DNA from: Oscillospiraceae bacterium
GTDB taxonomy: Bacteria; Bacillota; Clostridia; Oscillospirales; Ruminococcaceae
Length of the DNA stretch: 59,305 bases
Reading direction: 5' to 3'
Assembly (NCBI GenBank): GCA_017460835.1
Contig: JAFUAD010000053.1
Coordinates: forward strand, 1 to 59,305
Shown here: positions 12,531 through 19,909 of the stretch, one piece after another
How positions within the stretch are numbered: the first letter of the stretch is position 1
How the letters are laid out: each line of letters begins with the position of its first letter
Notes under the pieces: model-generated
The model's input: the letters and a program-made list of their open reading frames with translations, nothing else
The model's database searches: none
What the model was told of the DNA's origin: nothing
Translations under genes and position numbers: made by a program

Positions 12531-12664
12531 ATATATGGTATTTTGTGTCCCGCAATATGGGCACATACTGATATTCTTATTCAGTTCTGTGCAGGTAACC
12601 GAACCAGTCTGCACAGGGCGCTGCCGGGCATTTTCCCGTACAGCGACGAAAGGAGTCATGAACC

Positions 12665-13405
12665 ATGTCCAAAATGATAGCAGTTACGTCCGGTAAGGGC
12701 GGTACCGGTAAATCCTCCATCTGTGCAGGCCTCGGCTATACACTTGCAAAGCAGGGCAGCCGTACCCTGATCATTGAGCTGGATTTCGGTCTTCGCTGCA
12801 TCGACATTATCTTCGGTATGACCGGTCAGATCAAATATGACCTGAGTGATGTGCTGGAGGGCAAGATTTCTGCGCTCGACGCCGTTGCGCGTGTCCCGAT
12901 GGCCAGCAATCTGTTCGTGCTCTGCGCGCCGAAGAACCCCTTCCAGCAGGTCACGGTCGAGCAGATTATCGGCATCTGCCGTTCCGTTCGTAAATACTAT
13001 GATTATATCATCATTGATACCGGCGCCGGCATCAATAACCATGTCTTTGATATCGTGGAGCAGGCAAACCTGATCCTCGTCGTGACGACACCGGATCCGA
13101 TCTGCGTGCGCGATGCACAGATGATGTCCGATGAGTTCTATGCCCGCGGCAACCGCCGTCAGCGCCTGATTATCAATAAGGTCAGCAAGAAGGCGATCGG
13201 CGCCGAGCTGGTGCGCGACCTCGACGAGATCATTGATACCATCGGCGTGCAGCTCATCGGCGTTATTCCGGAGGATTACCAGCTCGTGATCGCAACCGGA
13301 AAGGGCGAGCCGATCCCCTCCACTGCGCCGAGCCTTGCCGCATTTGATGCGATTTCAAAGCGTCTGCGCGGCGAAAATGCACCGCTGACGGTAAAGATCG
13401 GCTAA
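12665..13405 (+). CDS. minD: MinD-family ParA-type ATPase (septum-site determining)
   Basis: The 246-residue product has the deviant Walker A motif GKGGTGKSS (residues 10-18; MinD usually has GKGGVGKTT), a MinD-like segment LDFGLRCIDIIFGM and the switch-II-like IIIDTGAGINN. MinD dimerises on the membrane with ATP and normally recruits the division inhibitor MinC. No minC or minE is nearby. The C-terminus (AFDAISKRLRGENAPLTVKIG) may contain the membrane-targeting helix but is not a textbook match. It lies 75 bp before the methylglyoxal-synthase-like gene, an order also seen in other clostridia, and probably shares its transcript. It could be a MinD-like regulator with another partner. Confidence 0.85.
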   Translation: MSKMIAVTSGKGGTGKSSICAGLGYTLAKQGSRTLIIELDFGLRCIDIIFGMTGQIKYDLSDVLEGKISALDAVARVPMASNLFVLCAPKNPFQQVTVEQIIGICRSVRKYYDYIIIDTGAGINNHVFDIVEQANLILVVTTPDPICVRDAQMMSDEFYARGNRRQRLIINKVSKKAIGAELVRDLDEIIDTIGVQLIGVIPEDYQLVIATGKGEPIPSTAPSLAAFDAISKRLRGENAPLTVKIG

Positions 13406-13480
13406 GACCTGCGCTCCGTCCCAAAAGGGCACACCGCGAGACACTACATAATACTAACATCAGAAAGGAATGATCCTGCA

Positions 13481-13888
13481 ATGACGATCGCTCTGATTGC
13501 CCACGATGCGAAAAAGGAATTGATGATCCAGTTCTGTACTGCATACTATGCCGTACTCAGCCGCCATAATCTCTGTGCTACCGGCACGACCGGAAAGCAG
13601 GTTGCAGAAGCAACCGGACTCCCGATCAAGCGCTTCTTAAGCGGCGCACAGGGCGGCGGTCAGGAGATTTCTGCGCGCATCTCCTGTGATGAAATTGACG
13701 TTCTGCTTTTCTTCCGCGATCCGATCAATCCCAAAGCCACAGAGCCGAATGACATGAACCTGCTTCGCCTGTGCGATGTGCATAATGTCCCGGTCGCGAC
13801 CAATATCGCAACTGCTGAGGCATTGATCTTGGCGCTCGAACGCGGCGATCTCGACTGGAGAGAAATCGGCAACCCGCCTGTTATGTAA
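13481..13888 (+). CDS. mgsA: Methylglyoxal synthase-family protein with altered catalytic motifs
   Basis: The 135-residue product matches MgsA along its length ([57 protein letters not shown]). MgsA converts dihydroxyacetone phosphate to methylglyoxal and phosphate. In the E. coli enzyme the key residues are His19, Asp71 (in GGDQQ), His98 and Asp101 (in PHDPD). Here the first His is kept, but GGDQQ reads GGGQE and PHDPD reads TEPND. So up to three of four catalytic residues are replaced, judged from memory of the family. The fold is sure; activity is doubtful. The start follows CAGAAAGGAATG. A hairpin terminator follows at 13908. Confidence 0.85.
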   Translation: MTIALIAHDAKKELMIQFCTAYYAVLSRHNLCATGTTGKQVAEATGLPIKRFLSGAQGGGQEISARISCDEIDVLLFFRDPINPKATEPNDMNLLRLCDVHNVPVATNIATAEALILALERGDLDWREIGNPPVM

Positions 13889-13907
13889 CAGTGCTTTCGC
13901 TGATCCA

Positions 13908-13947
13908 ATGCCCCTTTGTTTCGTACAAAAGGGGCATTTCCTGTTTT
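13908..13947 (+). terminator. Terminator after mgsA
   Basis: ATGCCCCTTTGT (13908-13919) pairs with ACAAAAGGGGCAT (13925-13937), followed by TTCCTGTTTTTT. It also lies ahead of hisS, but no T-box elements are visible, so I read it as a plain terminator. Confidence 0.8.
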
Positions 13948-13976
13948 TTCAAAGTCCATTCAGAAAGGATATCAAT

Positions 13977-15278
13977 ATGGCAAATTATATCAAGCGTCCC
14001 AACGGAACAGAGGACGTGACCCCCGCACAGATTCACAAGTGGAAAACCGTGGAAACCGTCGTCAGACAGACTGCGGAGAGCTTCGGCTTCTCGGAGATCC
14101 GCGTCCCGACCTTTGAGGCGACGGAGCTGTTTCAGCGCTCTGTCGGCGAGACGACCGACGTCGTGCAGAAGGAAATGTACTCCGTCATCGCGAAGGAGAC
14201 ACAGTTTACGCTCCGGCCGGAGGGCACTGCCGGTACAATCCGCGCCATGCTGCAAAACGGCATGCTCGCGGAGGCGCTGCCGCAGAAGGTGTTTTACATC
14301 CTCTCCTGCTTCCGGCATGAGCGCCCGCAGGCAGGGCGGCTCCGCGAATTCCACCAGTTCGGCGTCGAGCTGGCGGGCTCTGCTTCGCCGTATGCCGATG
14401 CGGAGGTCATTCTGCTGGCAAAAACAATTCTCGATACCGTCGGGCTGAAAAATATCCGGCTCAATATCAACAGCATCGGATGCCCGGCCTGCCGCGCAAA
14501 GTATCAGGAGGCGCTGAAGGCATATTTCTCGCAGTACCGCGAGCAGCTCTGCGATACCTGCAAGGAGCGCCTCGAACGCAATCCGCTGCGGCTGCTTGAC
14601 TGCAAAAGCCCCGAGGATCAGGCGATCGCGAAGGATGCTCCGATTATCCTCGACTATCTCTGCGAGGAGTGCAGCACGCATTTCGAGACCTTGCAGCAGG
14701 CACTCCGCGAAATGAATGTGGAATTCACCATTAACCCGAAAATCGTGCGCGGACTGGATTATTACTCGAAAACCGTGTTCGAGTTCATCACGACCGATAT
14801 CGGCGCACAGGGCACCGTCTGCGGCGGCGGACGCTATGACGGGCTGATCGAGCAGCTCGGCGGACAGAGCGTGCCGGCGCTCGGCTTCGGCATGGGGCTG
14901 GAGCGGCTGATTCTGACAATGGAGCAGCAGGGCTGCGCATTCATGGAGCCCGGCAAATGCGATGTTTACCTCGCGCCGATGGACGATCAGGCAAGACCTG
15001 CCGCGCTGCGGCTCGCCAATGCGCTGCGCGAAATGGGCGTCAGAGCGGAATTTGATCTGCTCGGCAGAACCTTCAAGGCGCAGATGAAATATGCAAACAA
15101 AATCAACACCAAATATCTGATCGTGCTCGGCTCCGATGAGTTGGAGCACGGCGCCGGAAAGCTCAAAAATATGCAGACCGGCGAGCAGAGAGAGATCAGA
15201 CTGGACACAAACGAGCATTTTACCGCAGACTATACAGAAATTTCCCTGAGTGAGATGCTCGGCGGAAGTGCAGAATAA
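13977..15278 (+). CDS. hisS: Histidyl-tRNA synthetase
   Basis: The 433-residue class II synthetase has RPNGTEDVTP at the N-terminus, motif 2 (CFRHERPQAGRLREFHQFG), the histidine-binding RGLDYYSKTVFEF, GGGRYDGLIEQLGG, and motif 3 (LGFGMGLERLI). A C-terminal anticodon-binding domain follows from about residue 330. It attaches histidine to tRNA-His. The start at 13977 follows AGAAAGGATAT. Length is usual for bacteria (~420-430). A PBP gene follows 45 bp downstream on the same strand and may be co-transcribed. Confidence 0.97.
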   Translation: MANYIKRPNGTEDVTPAQIHKWKTVETVVRQTAESFGFSEIRVPTFEATELFQRSVGETTDVVQKEMYSVIAKETQFTLRPEGTAGTIRAMLQNGMLAEALPQKVFYILSCFRHERPQAGRLREFHQFGVELAGSASPYADAEVILLAKTILDTVGLKNIRLNINSIGCPACRAKYQEALKAYFSQYREQLCDTCKERLERNPLRLLDCKSPEDQAIAKDAPIILDYLCEECSTHFETLQQALREMNVEFTINPKIVRGLDYYSKTVFEFITTDIGAQGTVCGGGRYDGLIEQLGGQSVPALGFGMGLERLILTMEQQGCAFMEPGKCDVYLAPMDDQARPAALRLANALREMGVRAEFDLLGRTFKAQMKYANKINTKYLIVLGSDELEHGAGKLKNMQTGEQREIRLDTNEHFTADYTEISLSEMLGGSAE

Positions 15279-15323
15279 CAAAAACAAAAGAAACAGCCAA
15301 CTGTCCCGAAGGAGACAACCCTT

Positions 15324-17375
15324 ATGAAAGAATTACTCCGCCAGATATCAGATTTTCTGCGCAACAGCTTTCTGATTCTGCTGGTGCTCATTTCCGCGGT
15401 GTTCGGCATTTACCGGCTGGTGAATCTGCAAATCATCGAGGCAAGCGAAGCGGGGAAGCAGAAGGAGATCAAGGCCGTCTATACGCAGGTCATTCCGGCG
15501 ACGCGCGGCGAGATCGTGGACTGCAACGGCGCACCGATCGTGTCCAACAAGATCGGCTACAATCTCATTATCGAGAAGGCCTATTTCCCCACTGACAACC
15601 GCGAGGGCAATGCGGTCATTTACCGCATTGTGTCGCTGCTGAAGGAAACCGGCTACGGCTGGAACGACACGATTCCCGTTTCGCGCACACAGCCCTATTC
15701 CTTTGAGCGGAACCGCGACAATGATGTCAAGGAGCTGAAGCAGAATCTGAATCTGAATTCCTATGCAACTGCCGAAAACTGCATAGATAAGCTGATTTCG
15801 GATTATGAGATTGACGATCCGGAATATACCGACGAGGAGCGGCGCATCATCGCGGGCATCCGGTATGAGATGCTGCTGCGGCACTTCTCGATGTCCAATG
15901 TGTTCTACCTCTCGAACGACATCGACCTCAGAACCGTGACGCGCATCAAGGAGCTGCGCCTGACCATGAACGGCGTCAACATCGTCGAGGAGGCGATCCG
16001 CACCGTCGAGAACGGCGATGTGATCCCGCATGAGATCGGCTATGTCGGCCCGATCTATTCGCAGGAGGAATACCACCAGCTTCTGACCAACGGCCACGAG
16101 GACTATGCACTCTCGGATACCGTCGGGAAAAGCGGGCTGGAGCTCGCGTGTGAGCCGGTTCTGCGCGGCATCAACGGCAAAAAGGAGATTACCGTCATCA
16201 ACGGCGATGTGGCCTCCGTCGCCGTGACCGAGGAAGCGGTCGGCGGGCAGACCATTCAGCTCACGGTCAACAGCGGCTTGCAGGCGGATCTGCAAACGCT
16301 GCTTGAGGAACACTGCGAATGGCTGCGCGAAACGCAGAAGGAATGCAAAAATGCAAACTGCGGCGCGATCGTTCTGCTCGACACAAAGGATAACGCGGTG
16401 CTGAGCATGGCGACGCTGCCGACCTACAATCTCGCGGAGCTGCTGGAGGATTACAACGCGGTCGCAGAACAGGAGAATTCCCCGCTCGTCAACCGCGCCA
16501 CGGACGGTCTCTACCGCCCCGGCTCGACCTTCAAGCCGATCACGGCAACTGCCGGACTGGATTCCGGCGTCATCAGCGGCTCGACGAAGTTCGACTGCGA
16601 GACCAATTACCGGTATATCGACATGATATTTCACTGCACCGGCAAGCATCACGAGATCAATGTCACGCGCGCGCTGACCGTTTCCTGCAACATTTTCTTC
16701 TATGAGCTGAGCACGCGGCTCGGGCTCGACCGCCTGCTCGATTATGAGCGGATGTACGGGCTCGGCGCACCGCTCGGACTGGAATCCGGCGACAGCGGCG
16801 GCTATCTCGCGTGCCCCGAAACCTTCGAGCAGCTCAATGAAACATGGTACGTCGGCGAGCTGCTACAAGCGGCGATCGGACAGTCTGAGGTGCAGGTGAC
16901 ACCGCTGCAAATGGCAGTTGTCGCATCGACCATCGCAAACAAGGGCAACCGCTACCGCCCGCACCTGATCGACTCCTACTGGGACAACGCGCACACGCAG
17001 ATGCTCTCGGAGAAGGAGCCAGAGCTTGTGCAGACAGTCGCGCAGAACAATGCGGAGAGCGTTTACGGCTATATCCGCGAGGGCATGATCGGCGCCGCAC
17101 AGACGGCAATGCCCGCAAGCTATGACCTGAACAGCCTCGGCATTGATGTGGCGATCAAGACCGGTACGCCGCAGAGAACCAAAACCCGGACAGATTCCTT
17201 TGTCATCGGCTTTGCGCCGGCGGAGAATCCGGAGGTCGCGTTCTGCGCAATGGTCGAGGACGGAAAATACGCGAAATATATGGTAAAGGGGATCCTCGAA
17301 GCCTATGCCAAGCAGTATCCGGATTCCCAGATCGGACGGGCAGTTCGCAGACAGGCAAGGAGCGCTGCATCATGA
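15324..17375 (+). CDS. Class B penicillin-binding protein (peptidoglycan D,D-transpeptidase)
   Basis: The 683-residue protein has one N-terminal transmembrane segment (about residues 13-32), a PBP dimerisation-type domain and a C-terminal transpeptidase domain. The active-site motifs are Ser401 in GSTFKPIT, Ser454 in VSCNIFF (SxN) and Lys612 in IKTGTPQ (KTG). It cross-links peptidoglycan on the outer face of the membrane as the partner of a SEDS glycosyltransferase. I cannot tell a PBP2/MrdA role from a divisome FtsI/SpoVD role by eye. The start follows GAAGGAGACAACCCTT. Its stop overlaps the start of the ArsC-like gene by four bases (ATGA), so the two are translationally coupled. Confidence 0.9.
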   Translation: MKELLRQISDFLRNSFLILLVLISAVFGIYRLVNLQIIEASEAGKQKEIKAVYTQVIPATRGEIVDCNGAPIVSNKIGYNLIIEKAYFPTDNREGNAVIYRIVSLLKETGYGWNDTIPVSRTQPYSFERNRDNDVKELKQNLNLNSYATAENCIDKLISDYEIDDPEYTDEERRIIAGIRYEMLLRHFSMSNVFYLSNDIDLRTVTRIKELRLTMNGVNIVEEAIRTVENGDVIPHEIGYVGPIYSQEEYHQLLTNGHEDYALSDTVGKSGLELACEPVLRGINGKKEITVINGDVASVAVTEEAVGGQTIQLTVNSGLQADLQTLLEEHCEWLRETQKECKNANCGAIVLLDTKDNAVLSMATLPTYNLAELLEDYNAVAEQENSPLVNRATDGLYRPGSTFKPITATAGLDSGVISGSTKFDCETNYRYIDMIFHCTGKHHEINVTRALTVSCNIFFYELSTRLGLDRLLDYERMYGLGAPLGLESGDSGGYLACPETFEQLNETWYVGELLQAAIGQSEVQVTPLQMAVVASTIANKGNRYRPHLIDSYWDNAHTQMLSEKEPELVQTVAQNNAESVYGYIREGMIGAAQTAMPASYDLNSLGIDVAIKTGTPQRTKTRTDSFVIGFAPAENPEVAFCAMVEDGKYAKYMVKGILEAYAKQYPDSQIGRAVRRQARSAAS

Positions 17376-17722
17376 GCTTGAACATTCAGATTTTCGGGAA
17401 ATCCAAATGCTTTGATACGAAAAAGGCAGAGCGCTTTTTCAAGGAGCGGCACATCCGGTTTCAGTCGGTTGATCTCCCCTCGAAGGGCATGAGCAAGCGC
17501 GAGCTGGAGAGCGTCATCCGCGCGGTCGGCGGCATCGAACAGCTCGTCAATCCGAAGGATCAGGATTATCCACTGTTTCAGCATTTGCTGCCGGATGCGC
17601 AGTTTGAGATGCTGCTCGAAACGCCGGAGATGCTCCGCACCCCGATTGTCCGGAACGGACAGCAGGCAACCGTCGGAGAAGCCTCTGCGATCTGGAAAAA
17701 ATGGATTGAATCTGAGGCTTAA
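17372..17722 (+). CDS. ArsC/Spx-family thioredoxin-fold protein
   Basis: The 116-residue product has the ArsC/Spx layout: IQIFGKSKCFDTKKAERFF with a single redox Cys near residue 13, FQSVDLPSKGMSKRELESV, and TPIVRNGQQATVG close to the C-terminus (the cis-Pro loop). It lacks the CxxC of Spx, so it is nearer to the YffB/ArsC-like group. Function could be glutathione- or thiol-dependent reduction or a regulatory role; arsenate is not implied by the neighbours. It is coupled by an ATGA overlap to the penicillin-binding protein and ends the operon at the hairpin at 17755. Confidence 0.8.
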   Translation: MSLNIQIFGKSKCFDTKKAERFFKERHIRFQSVDLPSKGMSKRELESVIRAVGGIEQLVNPKDQDYPLFQHLLPDAQFEMLLETPEMLRTPIVRNGQQATVGEASAIWKKWIESEA

Positions 17723-17754
17723 CCTCCCTCAAAAAACTAAATCAGCATAGCAAA

Positions 17755-17787
17755 ACCACCCGCTTTTTGAGCGGGTGGTTCCTTTTT
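17755..17787. terminator. Bidirectional terminator between the PBP operon and the ABC operon
   Basis: ACCACCCGCT (17755-17764) pairs perfectly with AGCGGGTGGT (17770-17779) around TTTTTG, then TCCTTTTTG. It serves the rightward PBP operon and the leftward transporter operon. Confidence 0.9.
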
Positions 17788-17795
17788 GTATTGCA

Positions 17796-18974
17796 TCAGC
17801 CGACCAGACCGGAGCGCTCAATGCCCTCTGTGAAGTGCTTTTGCAGGCACGCATACAGAATCAGCATCGGCGTAATCGAGATCAGGCAGGCAGCCTCAAA
17901 CCAGACAATTTTCTCGCGGGCGCTGATATTCGCATTTGCATTGTTGAAGATCGCGATATTCAGCAGGCCGTCGAGGTTCTTGAGCTGGAGAGAAATGGTT
18001 TTCTTGTTCGTGAAGAACGAGCTGGTGACGTAAAAATCATTCCAGTACCAGACGATCGAGAACAGGAACACCGTCAGGAACGAGGAGCCGGCATTCGGCA
18101 CCATGACCTTGACAAAGGTTTTGAACGGGCCGCAGCCGTCGAGATAGGCAGCGTCCTCAAGCTCCTTCGGCAGGCCGCGGAAGAACTGACGGAAAATAAA
18201 GATCATCAGTCCGGCGCGGATGCCGTTTGCCATCAGTGCAGGCAGGTACATGACCAGCATCTTGTCGATCAGATTCACCTGACCGAACAGGAAGAAGCGG
18301 AAGGTCATATACAGCGGAATCGAAATGATCTGCGTCGGCACGAGAATCATCAGAATGACGATGCCGAACAGCAGGTTTCTGCCCTTGAACTTGAACCGCG
18401 CAAAGCCGTAGCCGGTGATCGCGCAGGTGATGACCTGACAGAACGAGCAGCCGATATTCAGAACCAGCGTATTGACGAGCGGATTGTTTTCGCTTGCATT
18501 CAGGCTCATTGCATTGATCGTCTGCTTCATGATCTTCATCGTCAGATGACGCGGAATCCAGATGACCGTCGGGTCGTTCATATCCTGCCGCTCGCGGAAG
18601 CCGTAGCTCAGCATGAACAGCAGCGGGGTCAGAATGACAAATGCCAGACCGAACAGGATCAGGAAGCGGAAAACCGGCCATGTTTTCTCGAAAATGCGCT
18701 TTCTCCGCAGATAGGCGATCTCCGATTTGTTCATGTTCTTCATGCGGATCTTCATGGCTTCCTTTTTGGTCATGCCCTCGCCGACCACATGCTCCTCGAT
18801 GACATCCGGCTTTGCGGACTCCGGAATGTAGGACGCGACAGGATGATCGGGGTCGGATGCAGAGACACGCTCCGCTGCGATTTCCGCATCCACCGCATCG
18901 GAAATCTCGTTCACGATCTCGTCTGCGGTCTGGTTCTCCGGAACCTCAGGGGTTAGATTTTTTTCATTTTCCAT
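17796..18974 (-). CDS. Carbohydrate ABC transporter permease (MalG type), pair 2
   Basis: The 392-residue protein ends in a MalG-type permease domain with six predicted membrane segments. The EAA loop that docks the ATPase reads ELEDAAYLDGCGPFKTFVKV. It differs from ordinary permeases (~280 residues) by about 95 extra N-terminal cytoplasmic residues: an acidic part, then a basic MTKKEAMKIRMKNM stretch before the first membrane span. The ATG at 18974 is preferred over the GTG at 18983 because that GTG falls inside AAAGGGGGTG, the apparent ribosome site. It is the last gene of the eight-gene operon and pairs with the permease just upstream. No ATPase is encoded; an MsmX-like shared ATPase is expected elsewhere. 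Confidence 0.9.
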   Translation of the reverse strand: MENEKNLTPEVPENQTADEIVNEISDAVDAEIAAERVSASDPDHPVASYIPESAKPDVIEEHVVGEGMTKKEAMKIRMKNMNKSEIAYLRRKRIFEKTWPVFRFLILFGLAFVILTPLLFMLSYGFRERQDMNDPTVIWIPRHLTMKIMKQTINAMSLNASENNPLVNTLVLNIGCSFCQVITCAITGYGFARFKFKGRNLLFGIVILMILVPTQIISIPLYMTFRFFLFGQVNLIDKMLVMYLPALMANGIRAGLMIFIFRQFFRGLPKELEDAAYLDGCGPFKTFVKVMVPNAGSSFLTVFLFSIVWYWNDFYVTSSFFTNKKTISLQLKNLDGLLNIAIFNNANANISAREKIVWFEAACLISITPMLILYACLQKHFTEGIERSGLVG

Positions 18975-18988
18975 TCTCTGCACCCCCT

Positions 18989-19909
18989 TTAATCGACTTC
19001 ATAGAAGATGAATCGGTTGACGAACGCGACAATGATGCCGACAACCACCATGACAATTGCGAAATAGCTCCACGCCATTGCAGCGGCGTAAGCGTAGTTC
19101 CAGTCGGACTGCTTCTCCAGAACCAGACCCATGACGGCGTTATCGGTCTTGGTGAAGGAGTCGATGACCGTGTAGATGAAGTTTGCGAGGATCATCGGGC
19201 TGACATACGGCAGCGTGATCTTCCAGAAATACTCCCACGCGGTCGCGCCCTCCATCGAAGCCGCTTCCTTTGCGGAAACCGGGATGTTTTGCAGCGCCGC
19301 TAAGAAGATCAGAATCTGAATACCGGAGCTCCAGACCAACCCGAAGATGTTGGTCGTCACGGTATTGATGATCTCACTGAGATTGTCGCTGATGTTCATG
19401 ACGCCCAAGAATTCGAGCAGCTTATCGACCATGTCCGTCTCGAACAGCGTCGAGAACTGTGCGCCGCTGTCTGCGCCGGTGCTGGCGATGTTGCCGTTGA
19501 TGATGTTATAGACAGGGCCGGTTGCGATGATGACCGGCAGGAAGAAGATCGCACGCGCAAATCCCCTGCCCTTGAACTTCTGATTCAGAATGACCGCGAT
19601 AAACAGCGAGAAAATCAGAATCATCGGGGTCTGATAGAGCGTATCCTTCAGAACGGTCAGCAGATACTGCTTGAACTTCGGGTCAACGCGGAATGCGTAC
19701 TTGAAATTCGTGAGCCACTGGCCGTCCTTAAAGGGGAGCCATTCCTTGTTCATGCCGCCGACATTCGGCTTCAGCGTGTCATTGTTCATGAAGCAGTAGC
19801 AGAATGACTCAACGAGCGGGATCAGGAACCACAGAATGGTTCCGACCAGCCAGATCGAAATAAAGCCGTAGCCGTAGAGGGCTTTTCTTCGTTCATATGG
19901 AAGCTTCAT
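18989..19909 (-). CDS. Sugar ABC transporter permease (MalF type), pair 2
   Basis: The 306-residue product has six membrane spans and a MalF-type EAA loop (VSAKEAASMEGATAWEYFWKITLP). An unusually long periplasmic-side loop with Ser/Gly/Asp content (NIASTGADSGAQFSTLF... MNISDNLSE) lies between about residues 130 and 175. It begins with a four-base overlap on the DUF5696 gene stop, with GGTGG upstream. It forms the inner-membrane channel together with the permease at 17796-18974. Why an operon with one binding protein carries two permease pairs is not explained by the sequence. Confidence 0.9.
   Translation of the reverse strand: MKLPYERRKALYGYGFISIWLVGTILWFLIPLVESFCYCFMNNDTLKPNVGGMNKEWLPFKDGQWLTNFKYAFRVDPKFKQYLLTVLKDTLYQTPMILIFSLFIAVILNQKFKGRGFARAIFFLPVIIATGPVYNIINGNIASTGADSGAQFSTLFETDMVDKLLEFLGVMNISDNLSEIINTVTTNIFGLVWSSGIQILIFLAALQNIPVSAKEAASMEGATAWEYFWKITLPYVSPMILANFIYTVIDSFTKTDNAVMGLVLEKQSDWNYAYAAAMAWSYFAIVMVVVGIIVAFVNRFIFYEVD

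Noticed and set aside
13889-13976. Possible T-box leader ahead of hisS
   Set aside because: Only a simple hairpin with T-run is present, without the conserved T-box sequence; it fits the mgsA terminator.
13881-15287. 468-codon minus-strand frame opposite hisS
   Set aside because: hisS motifs are unambiguous on the plus strand; the antisense frame has no recognisable features.
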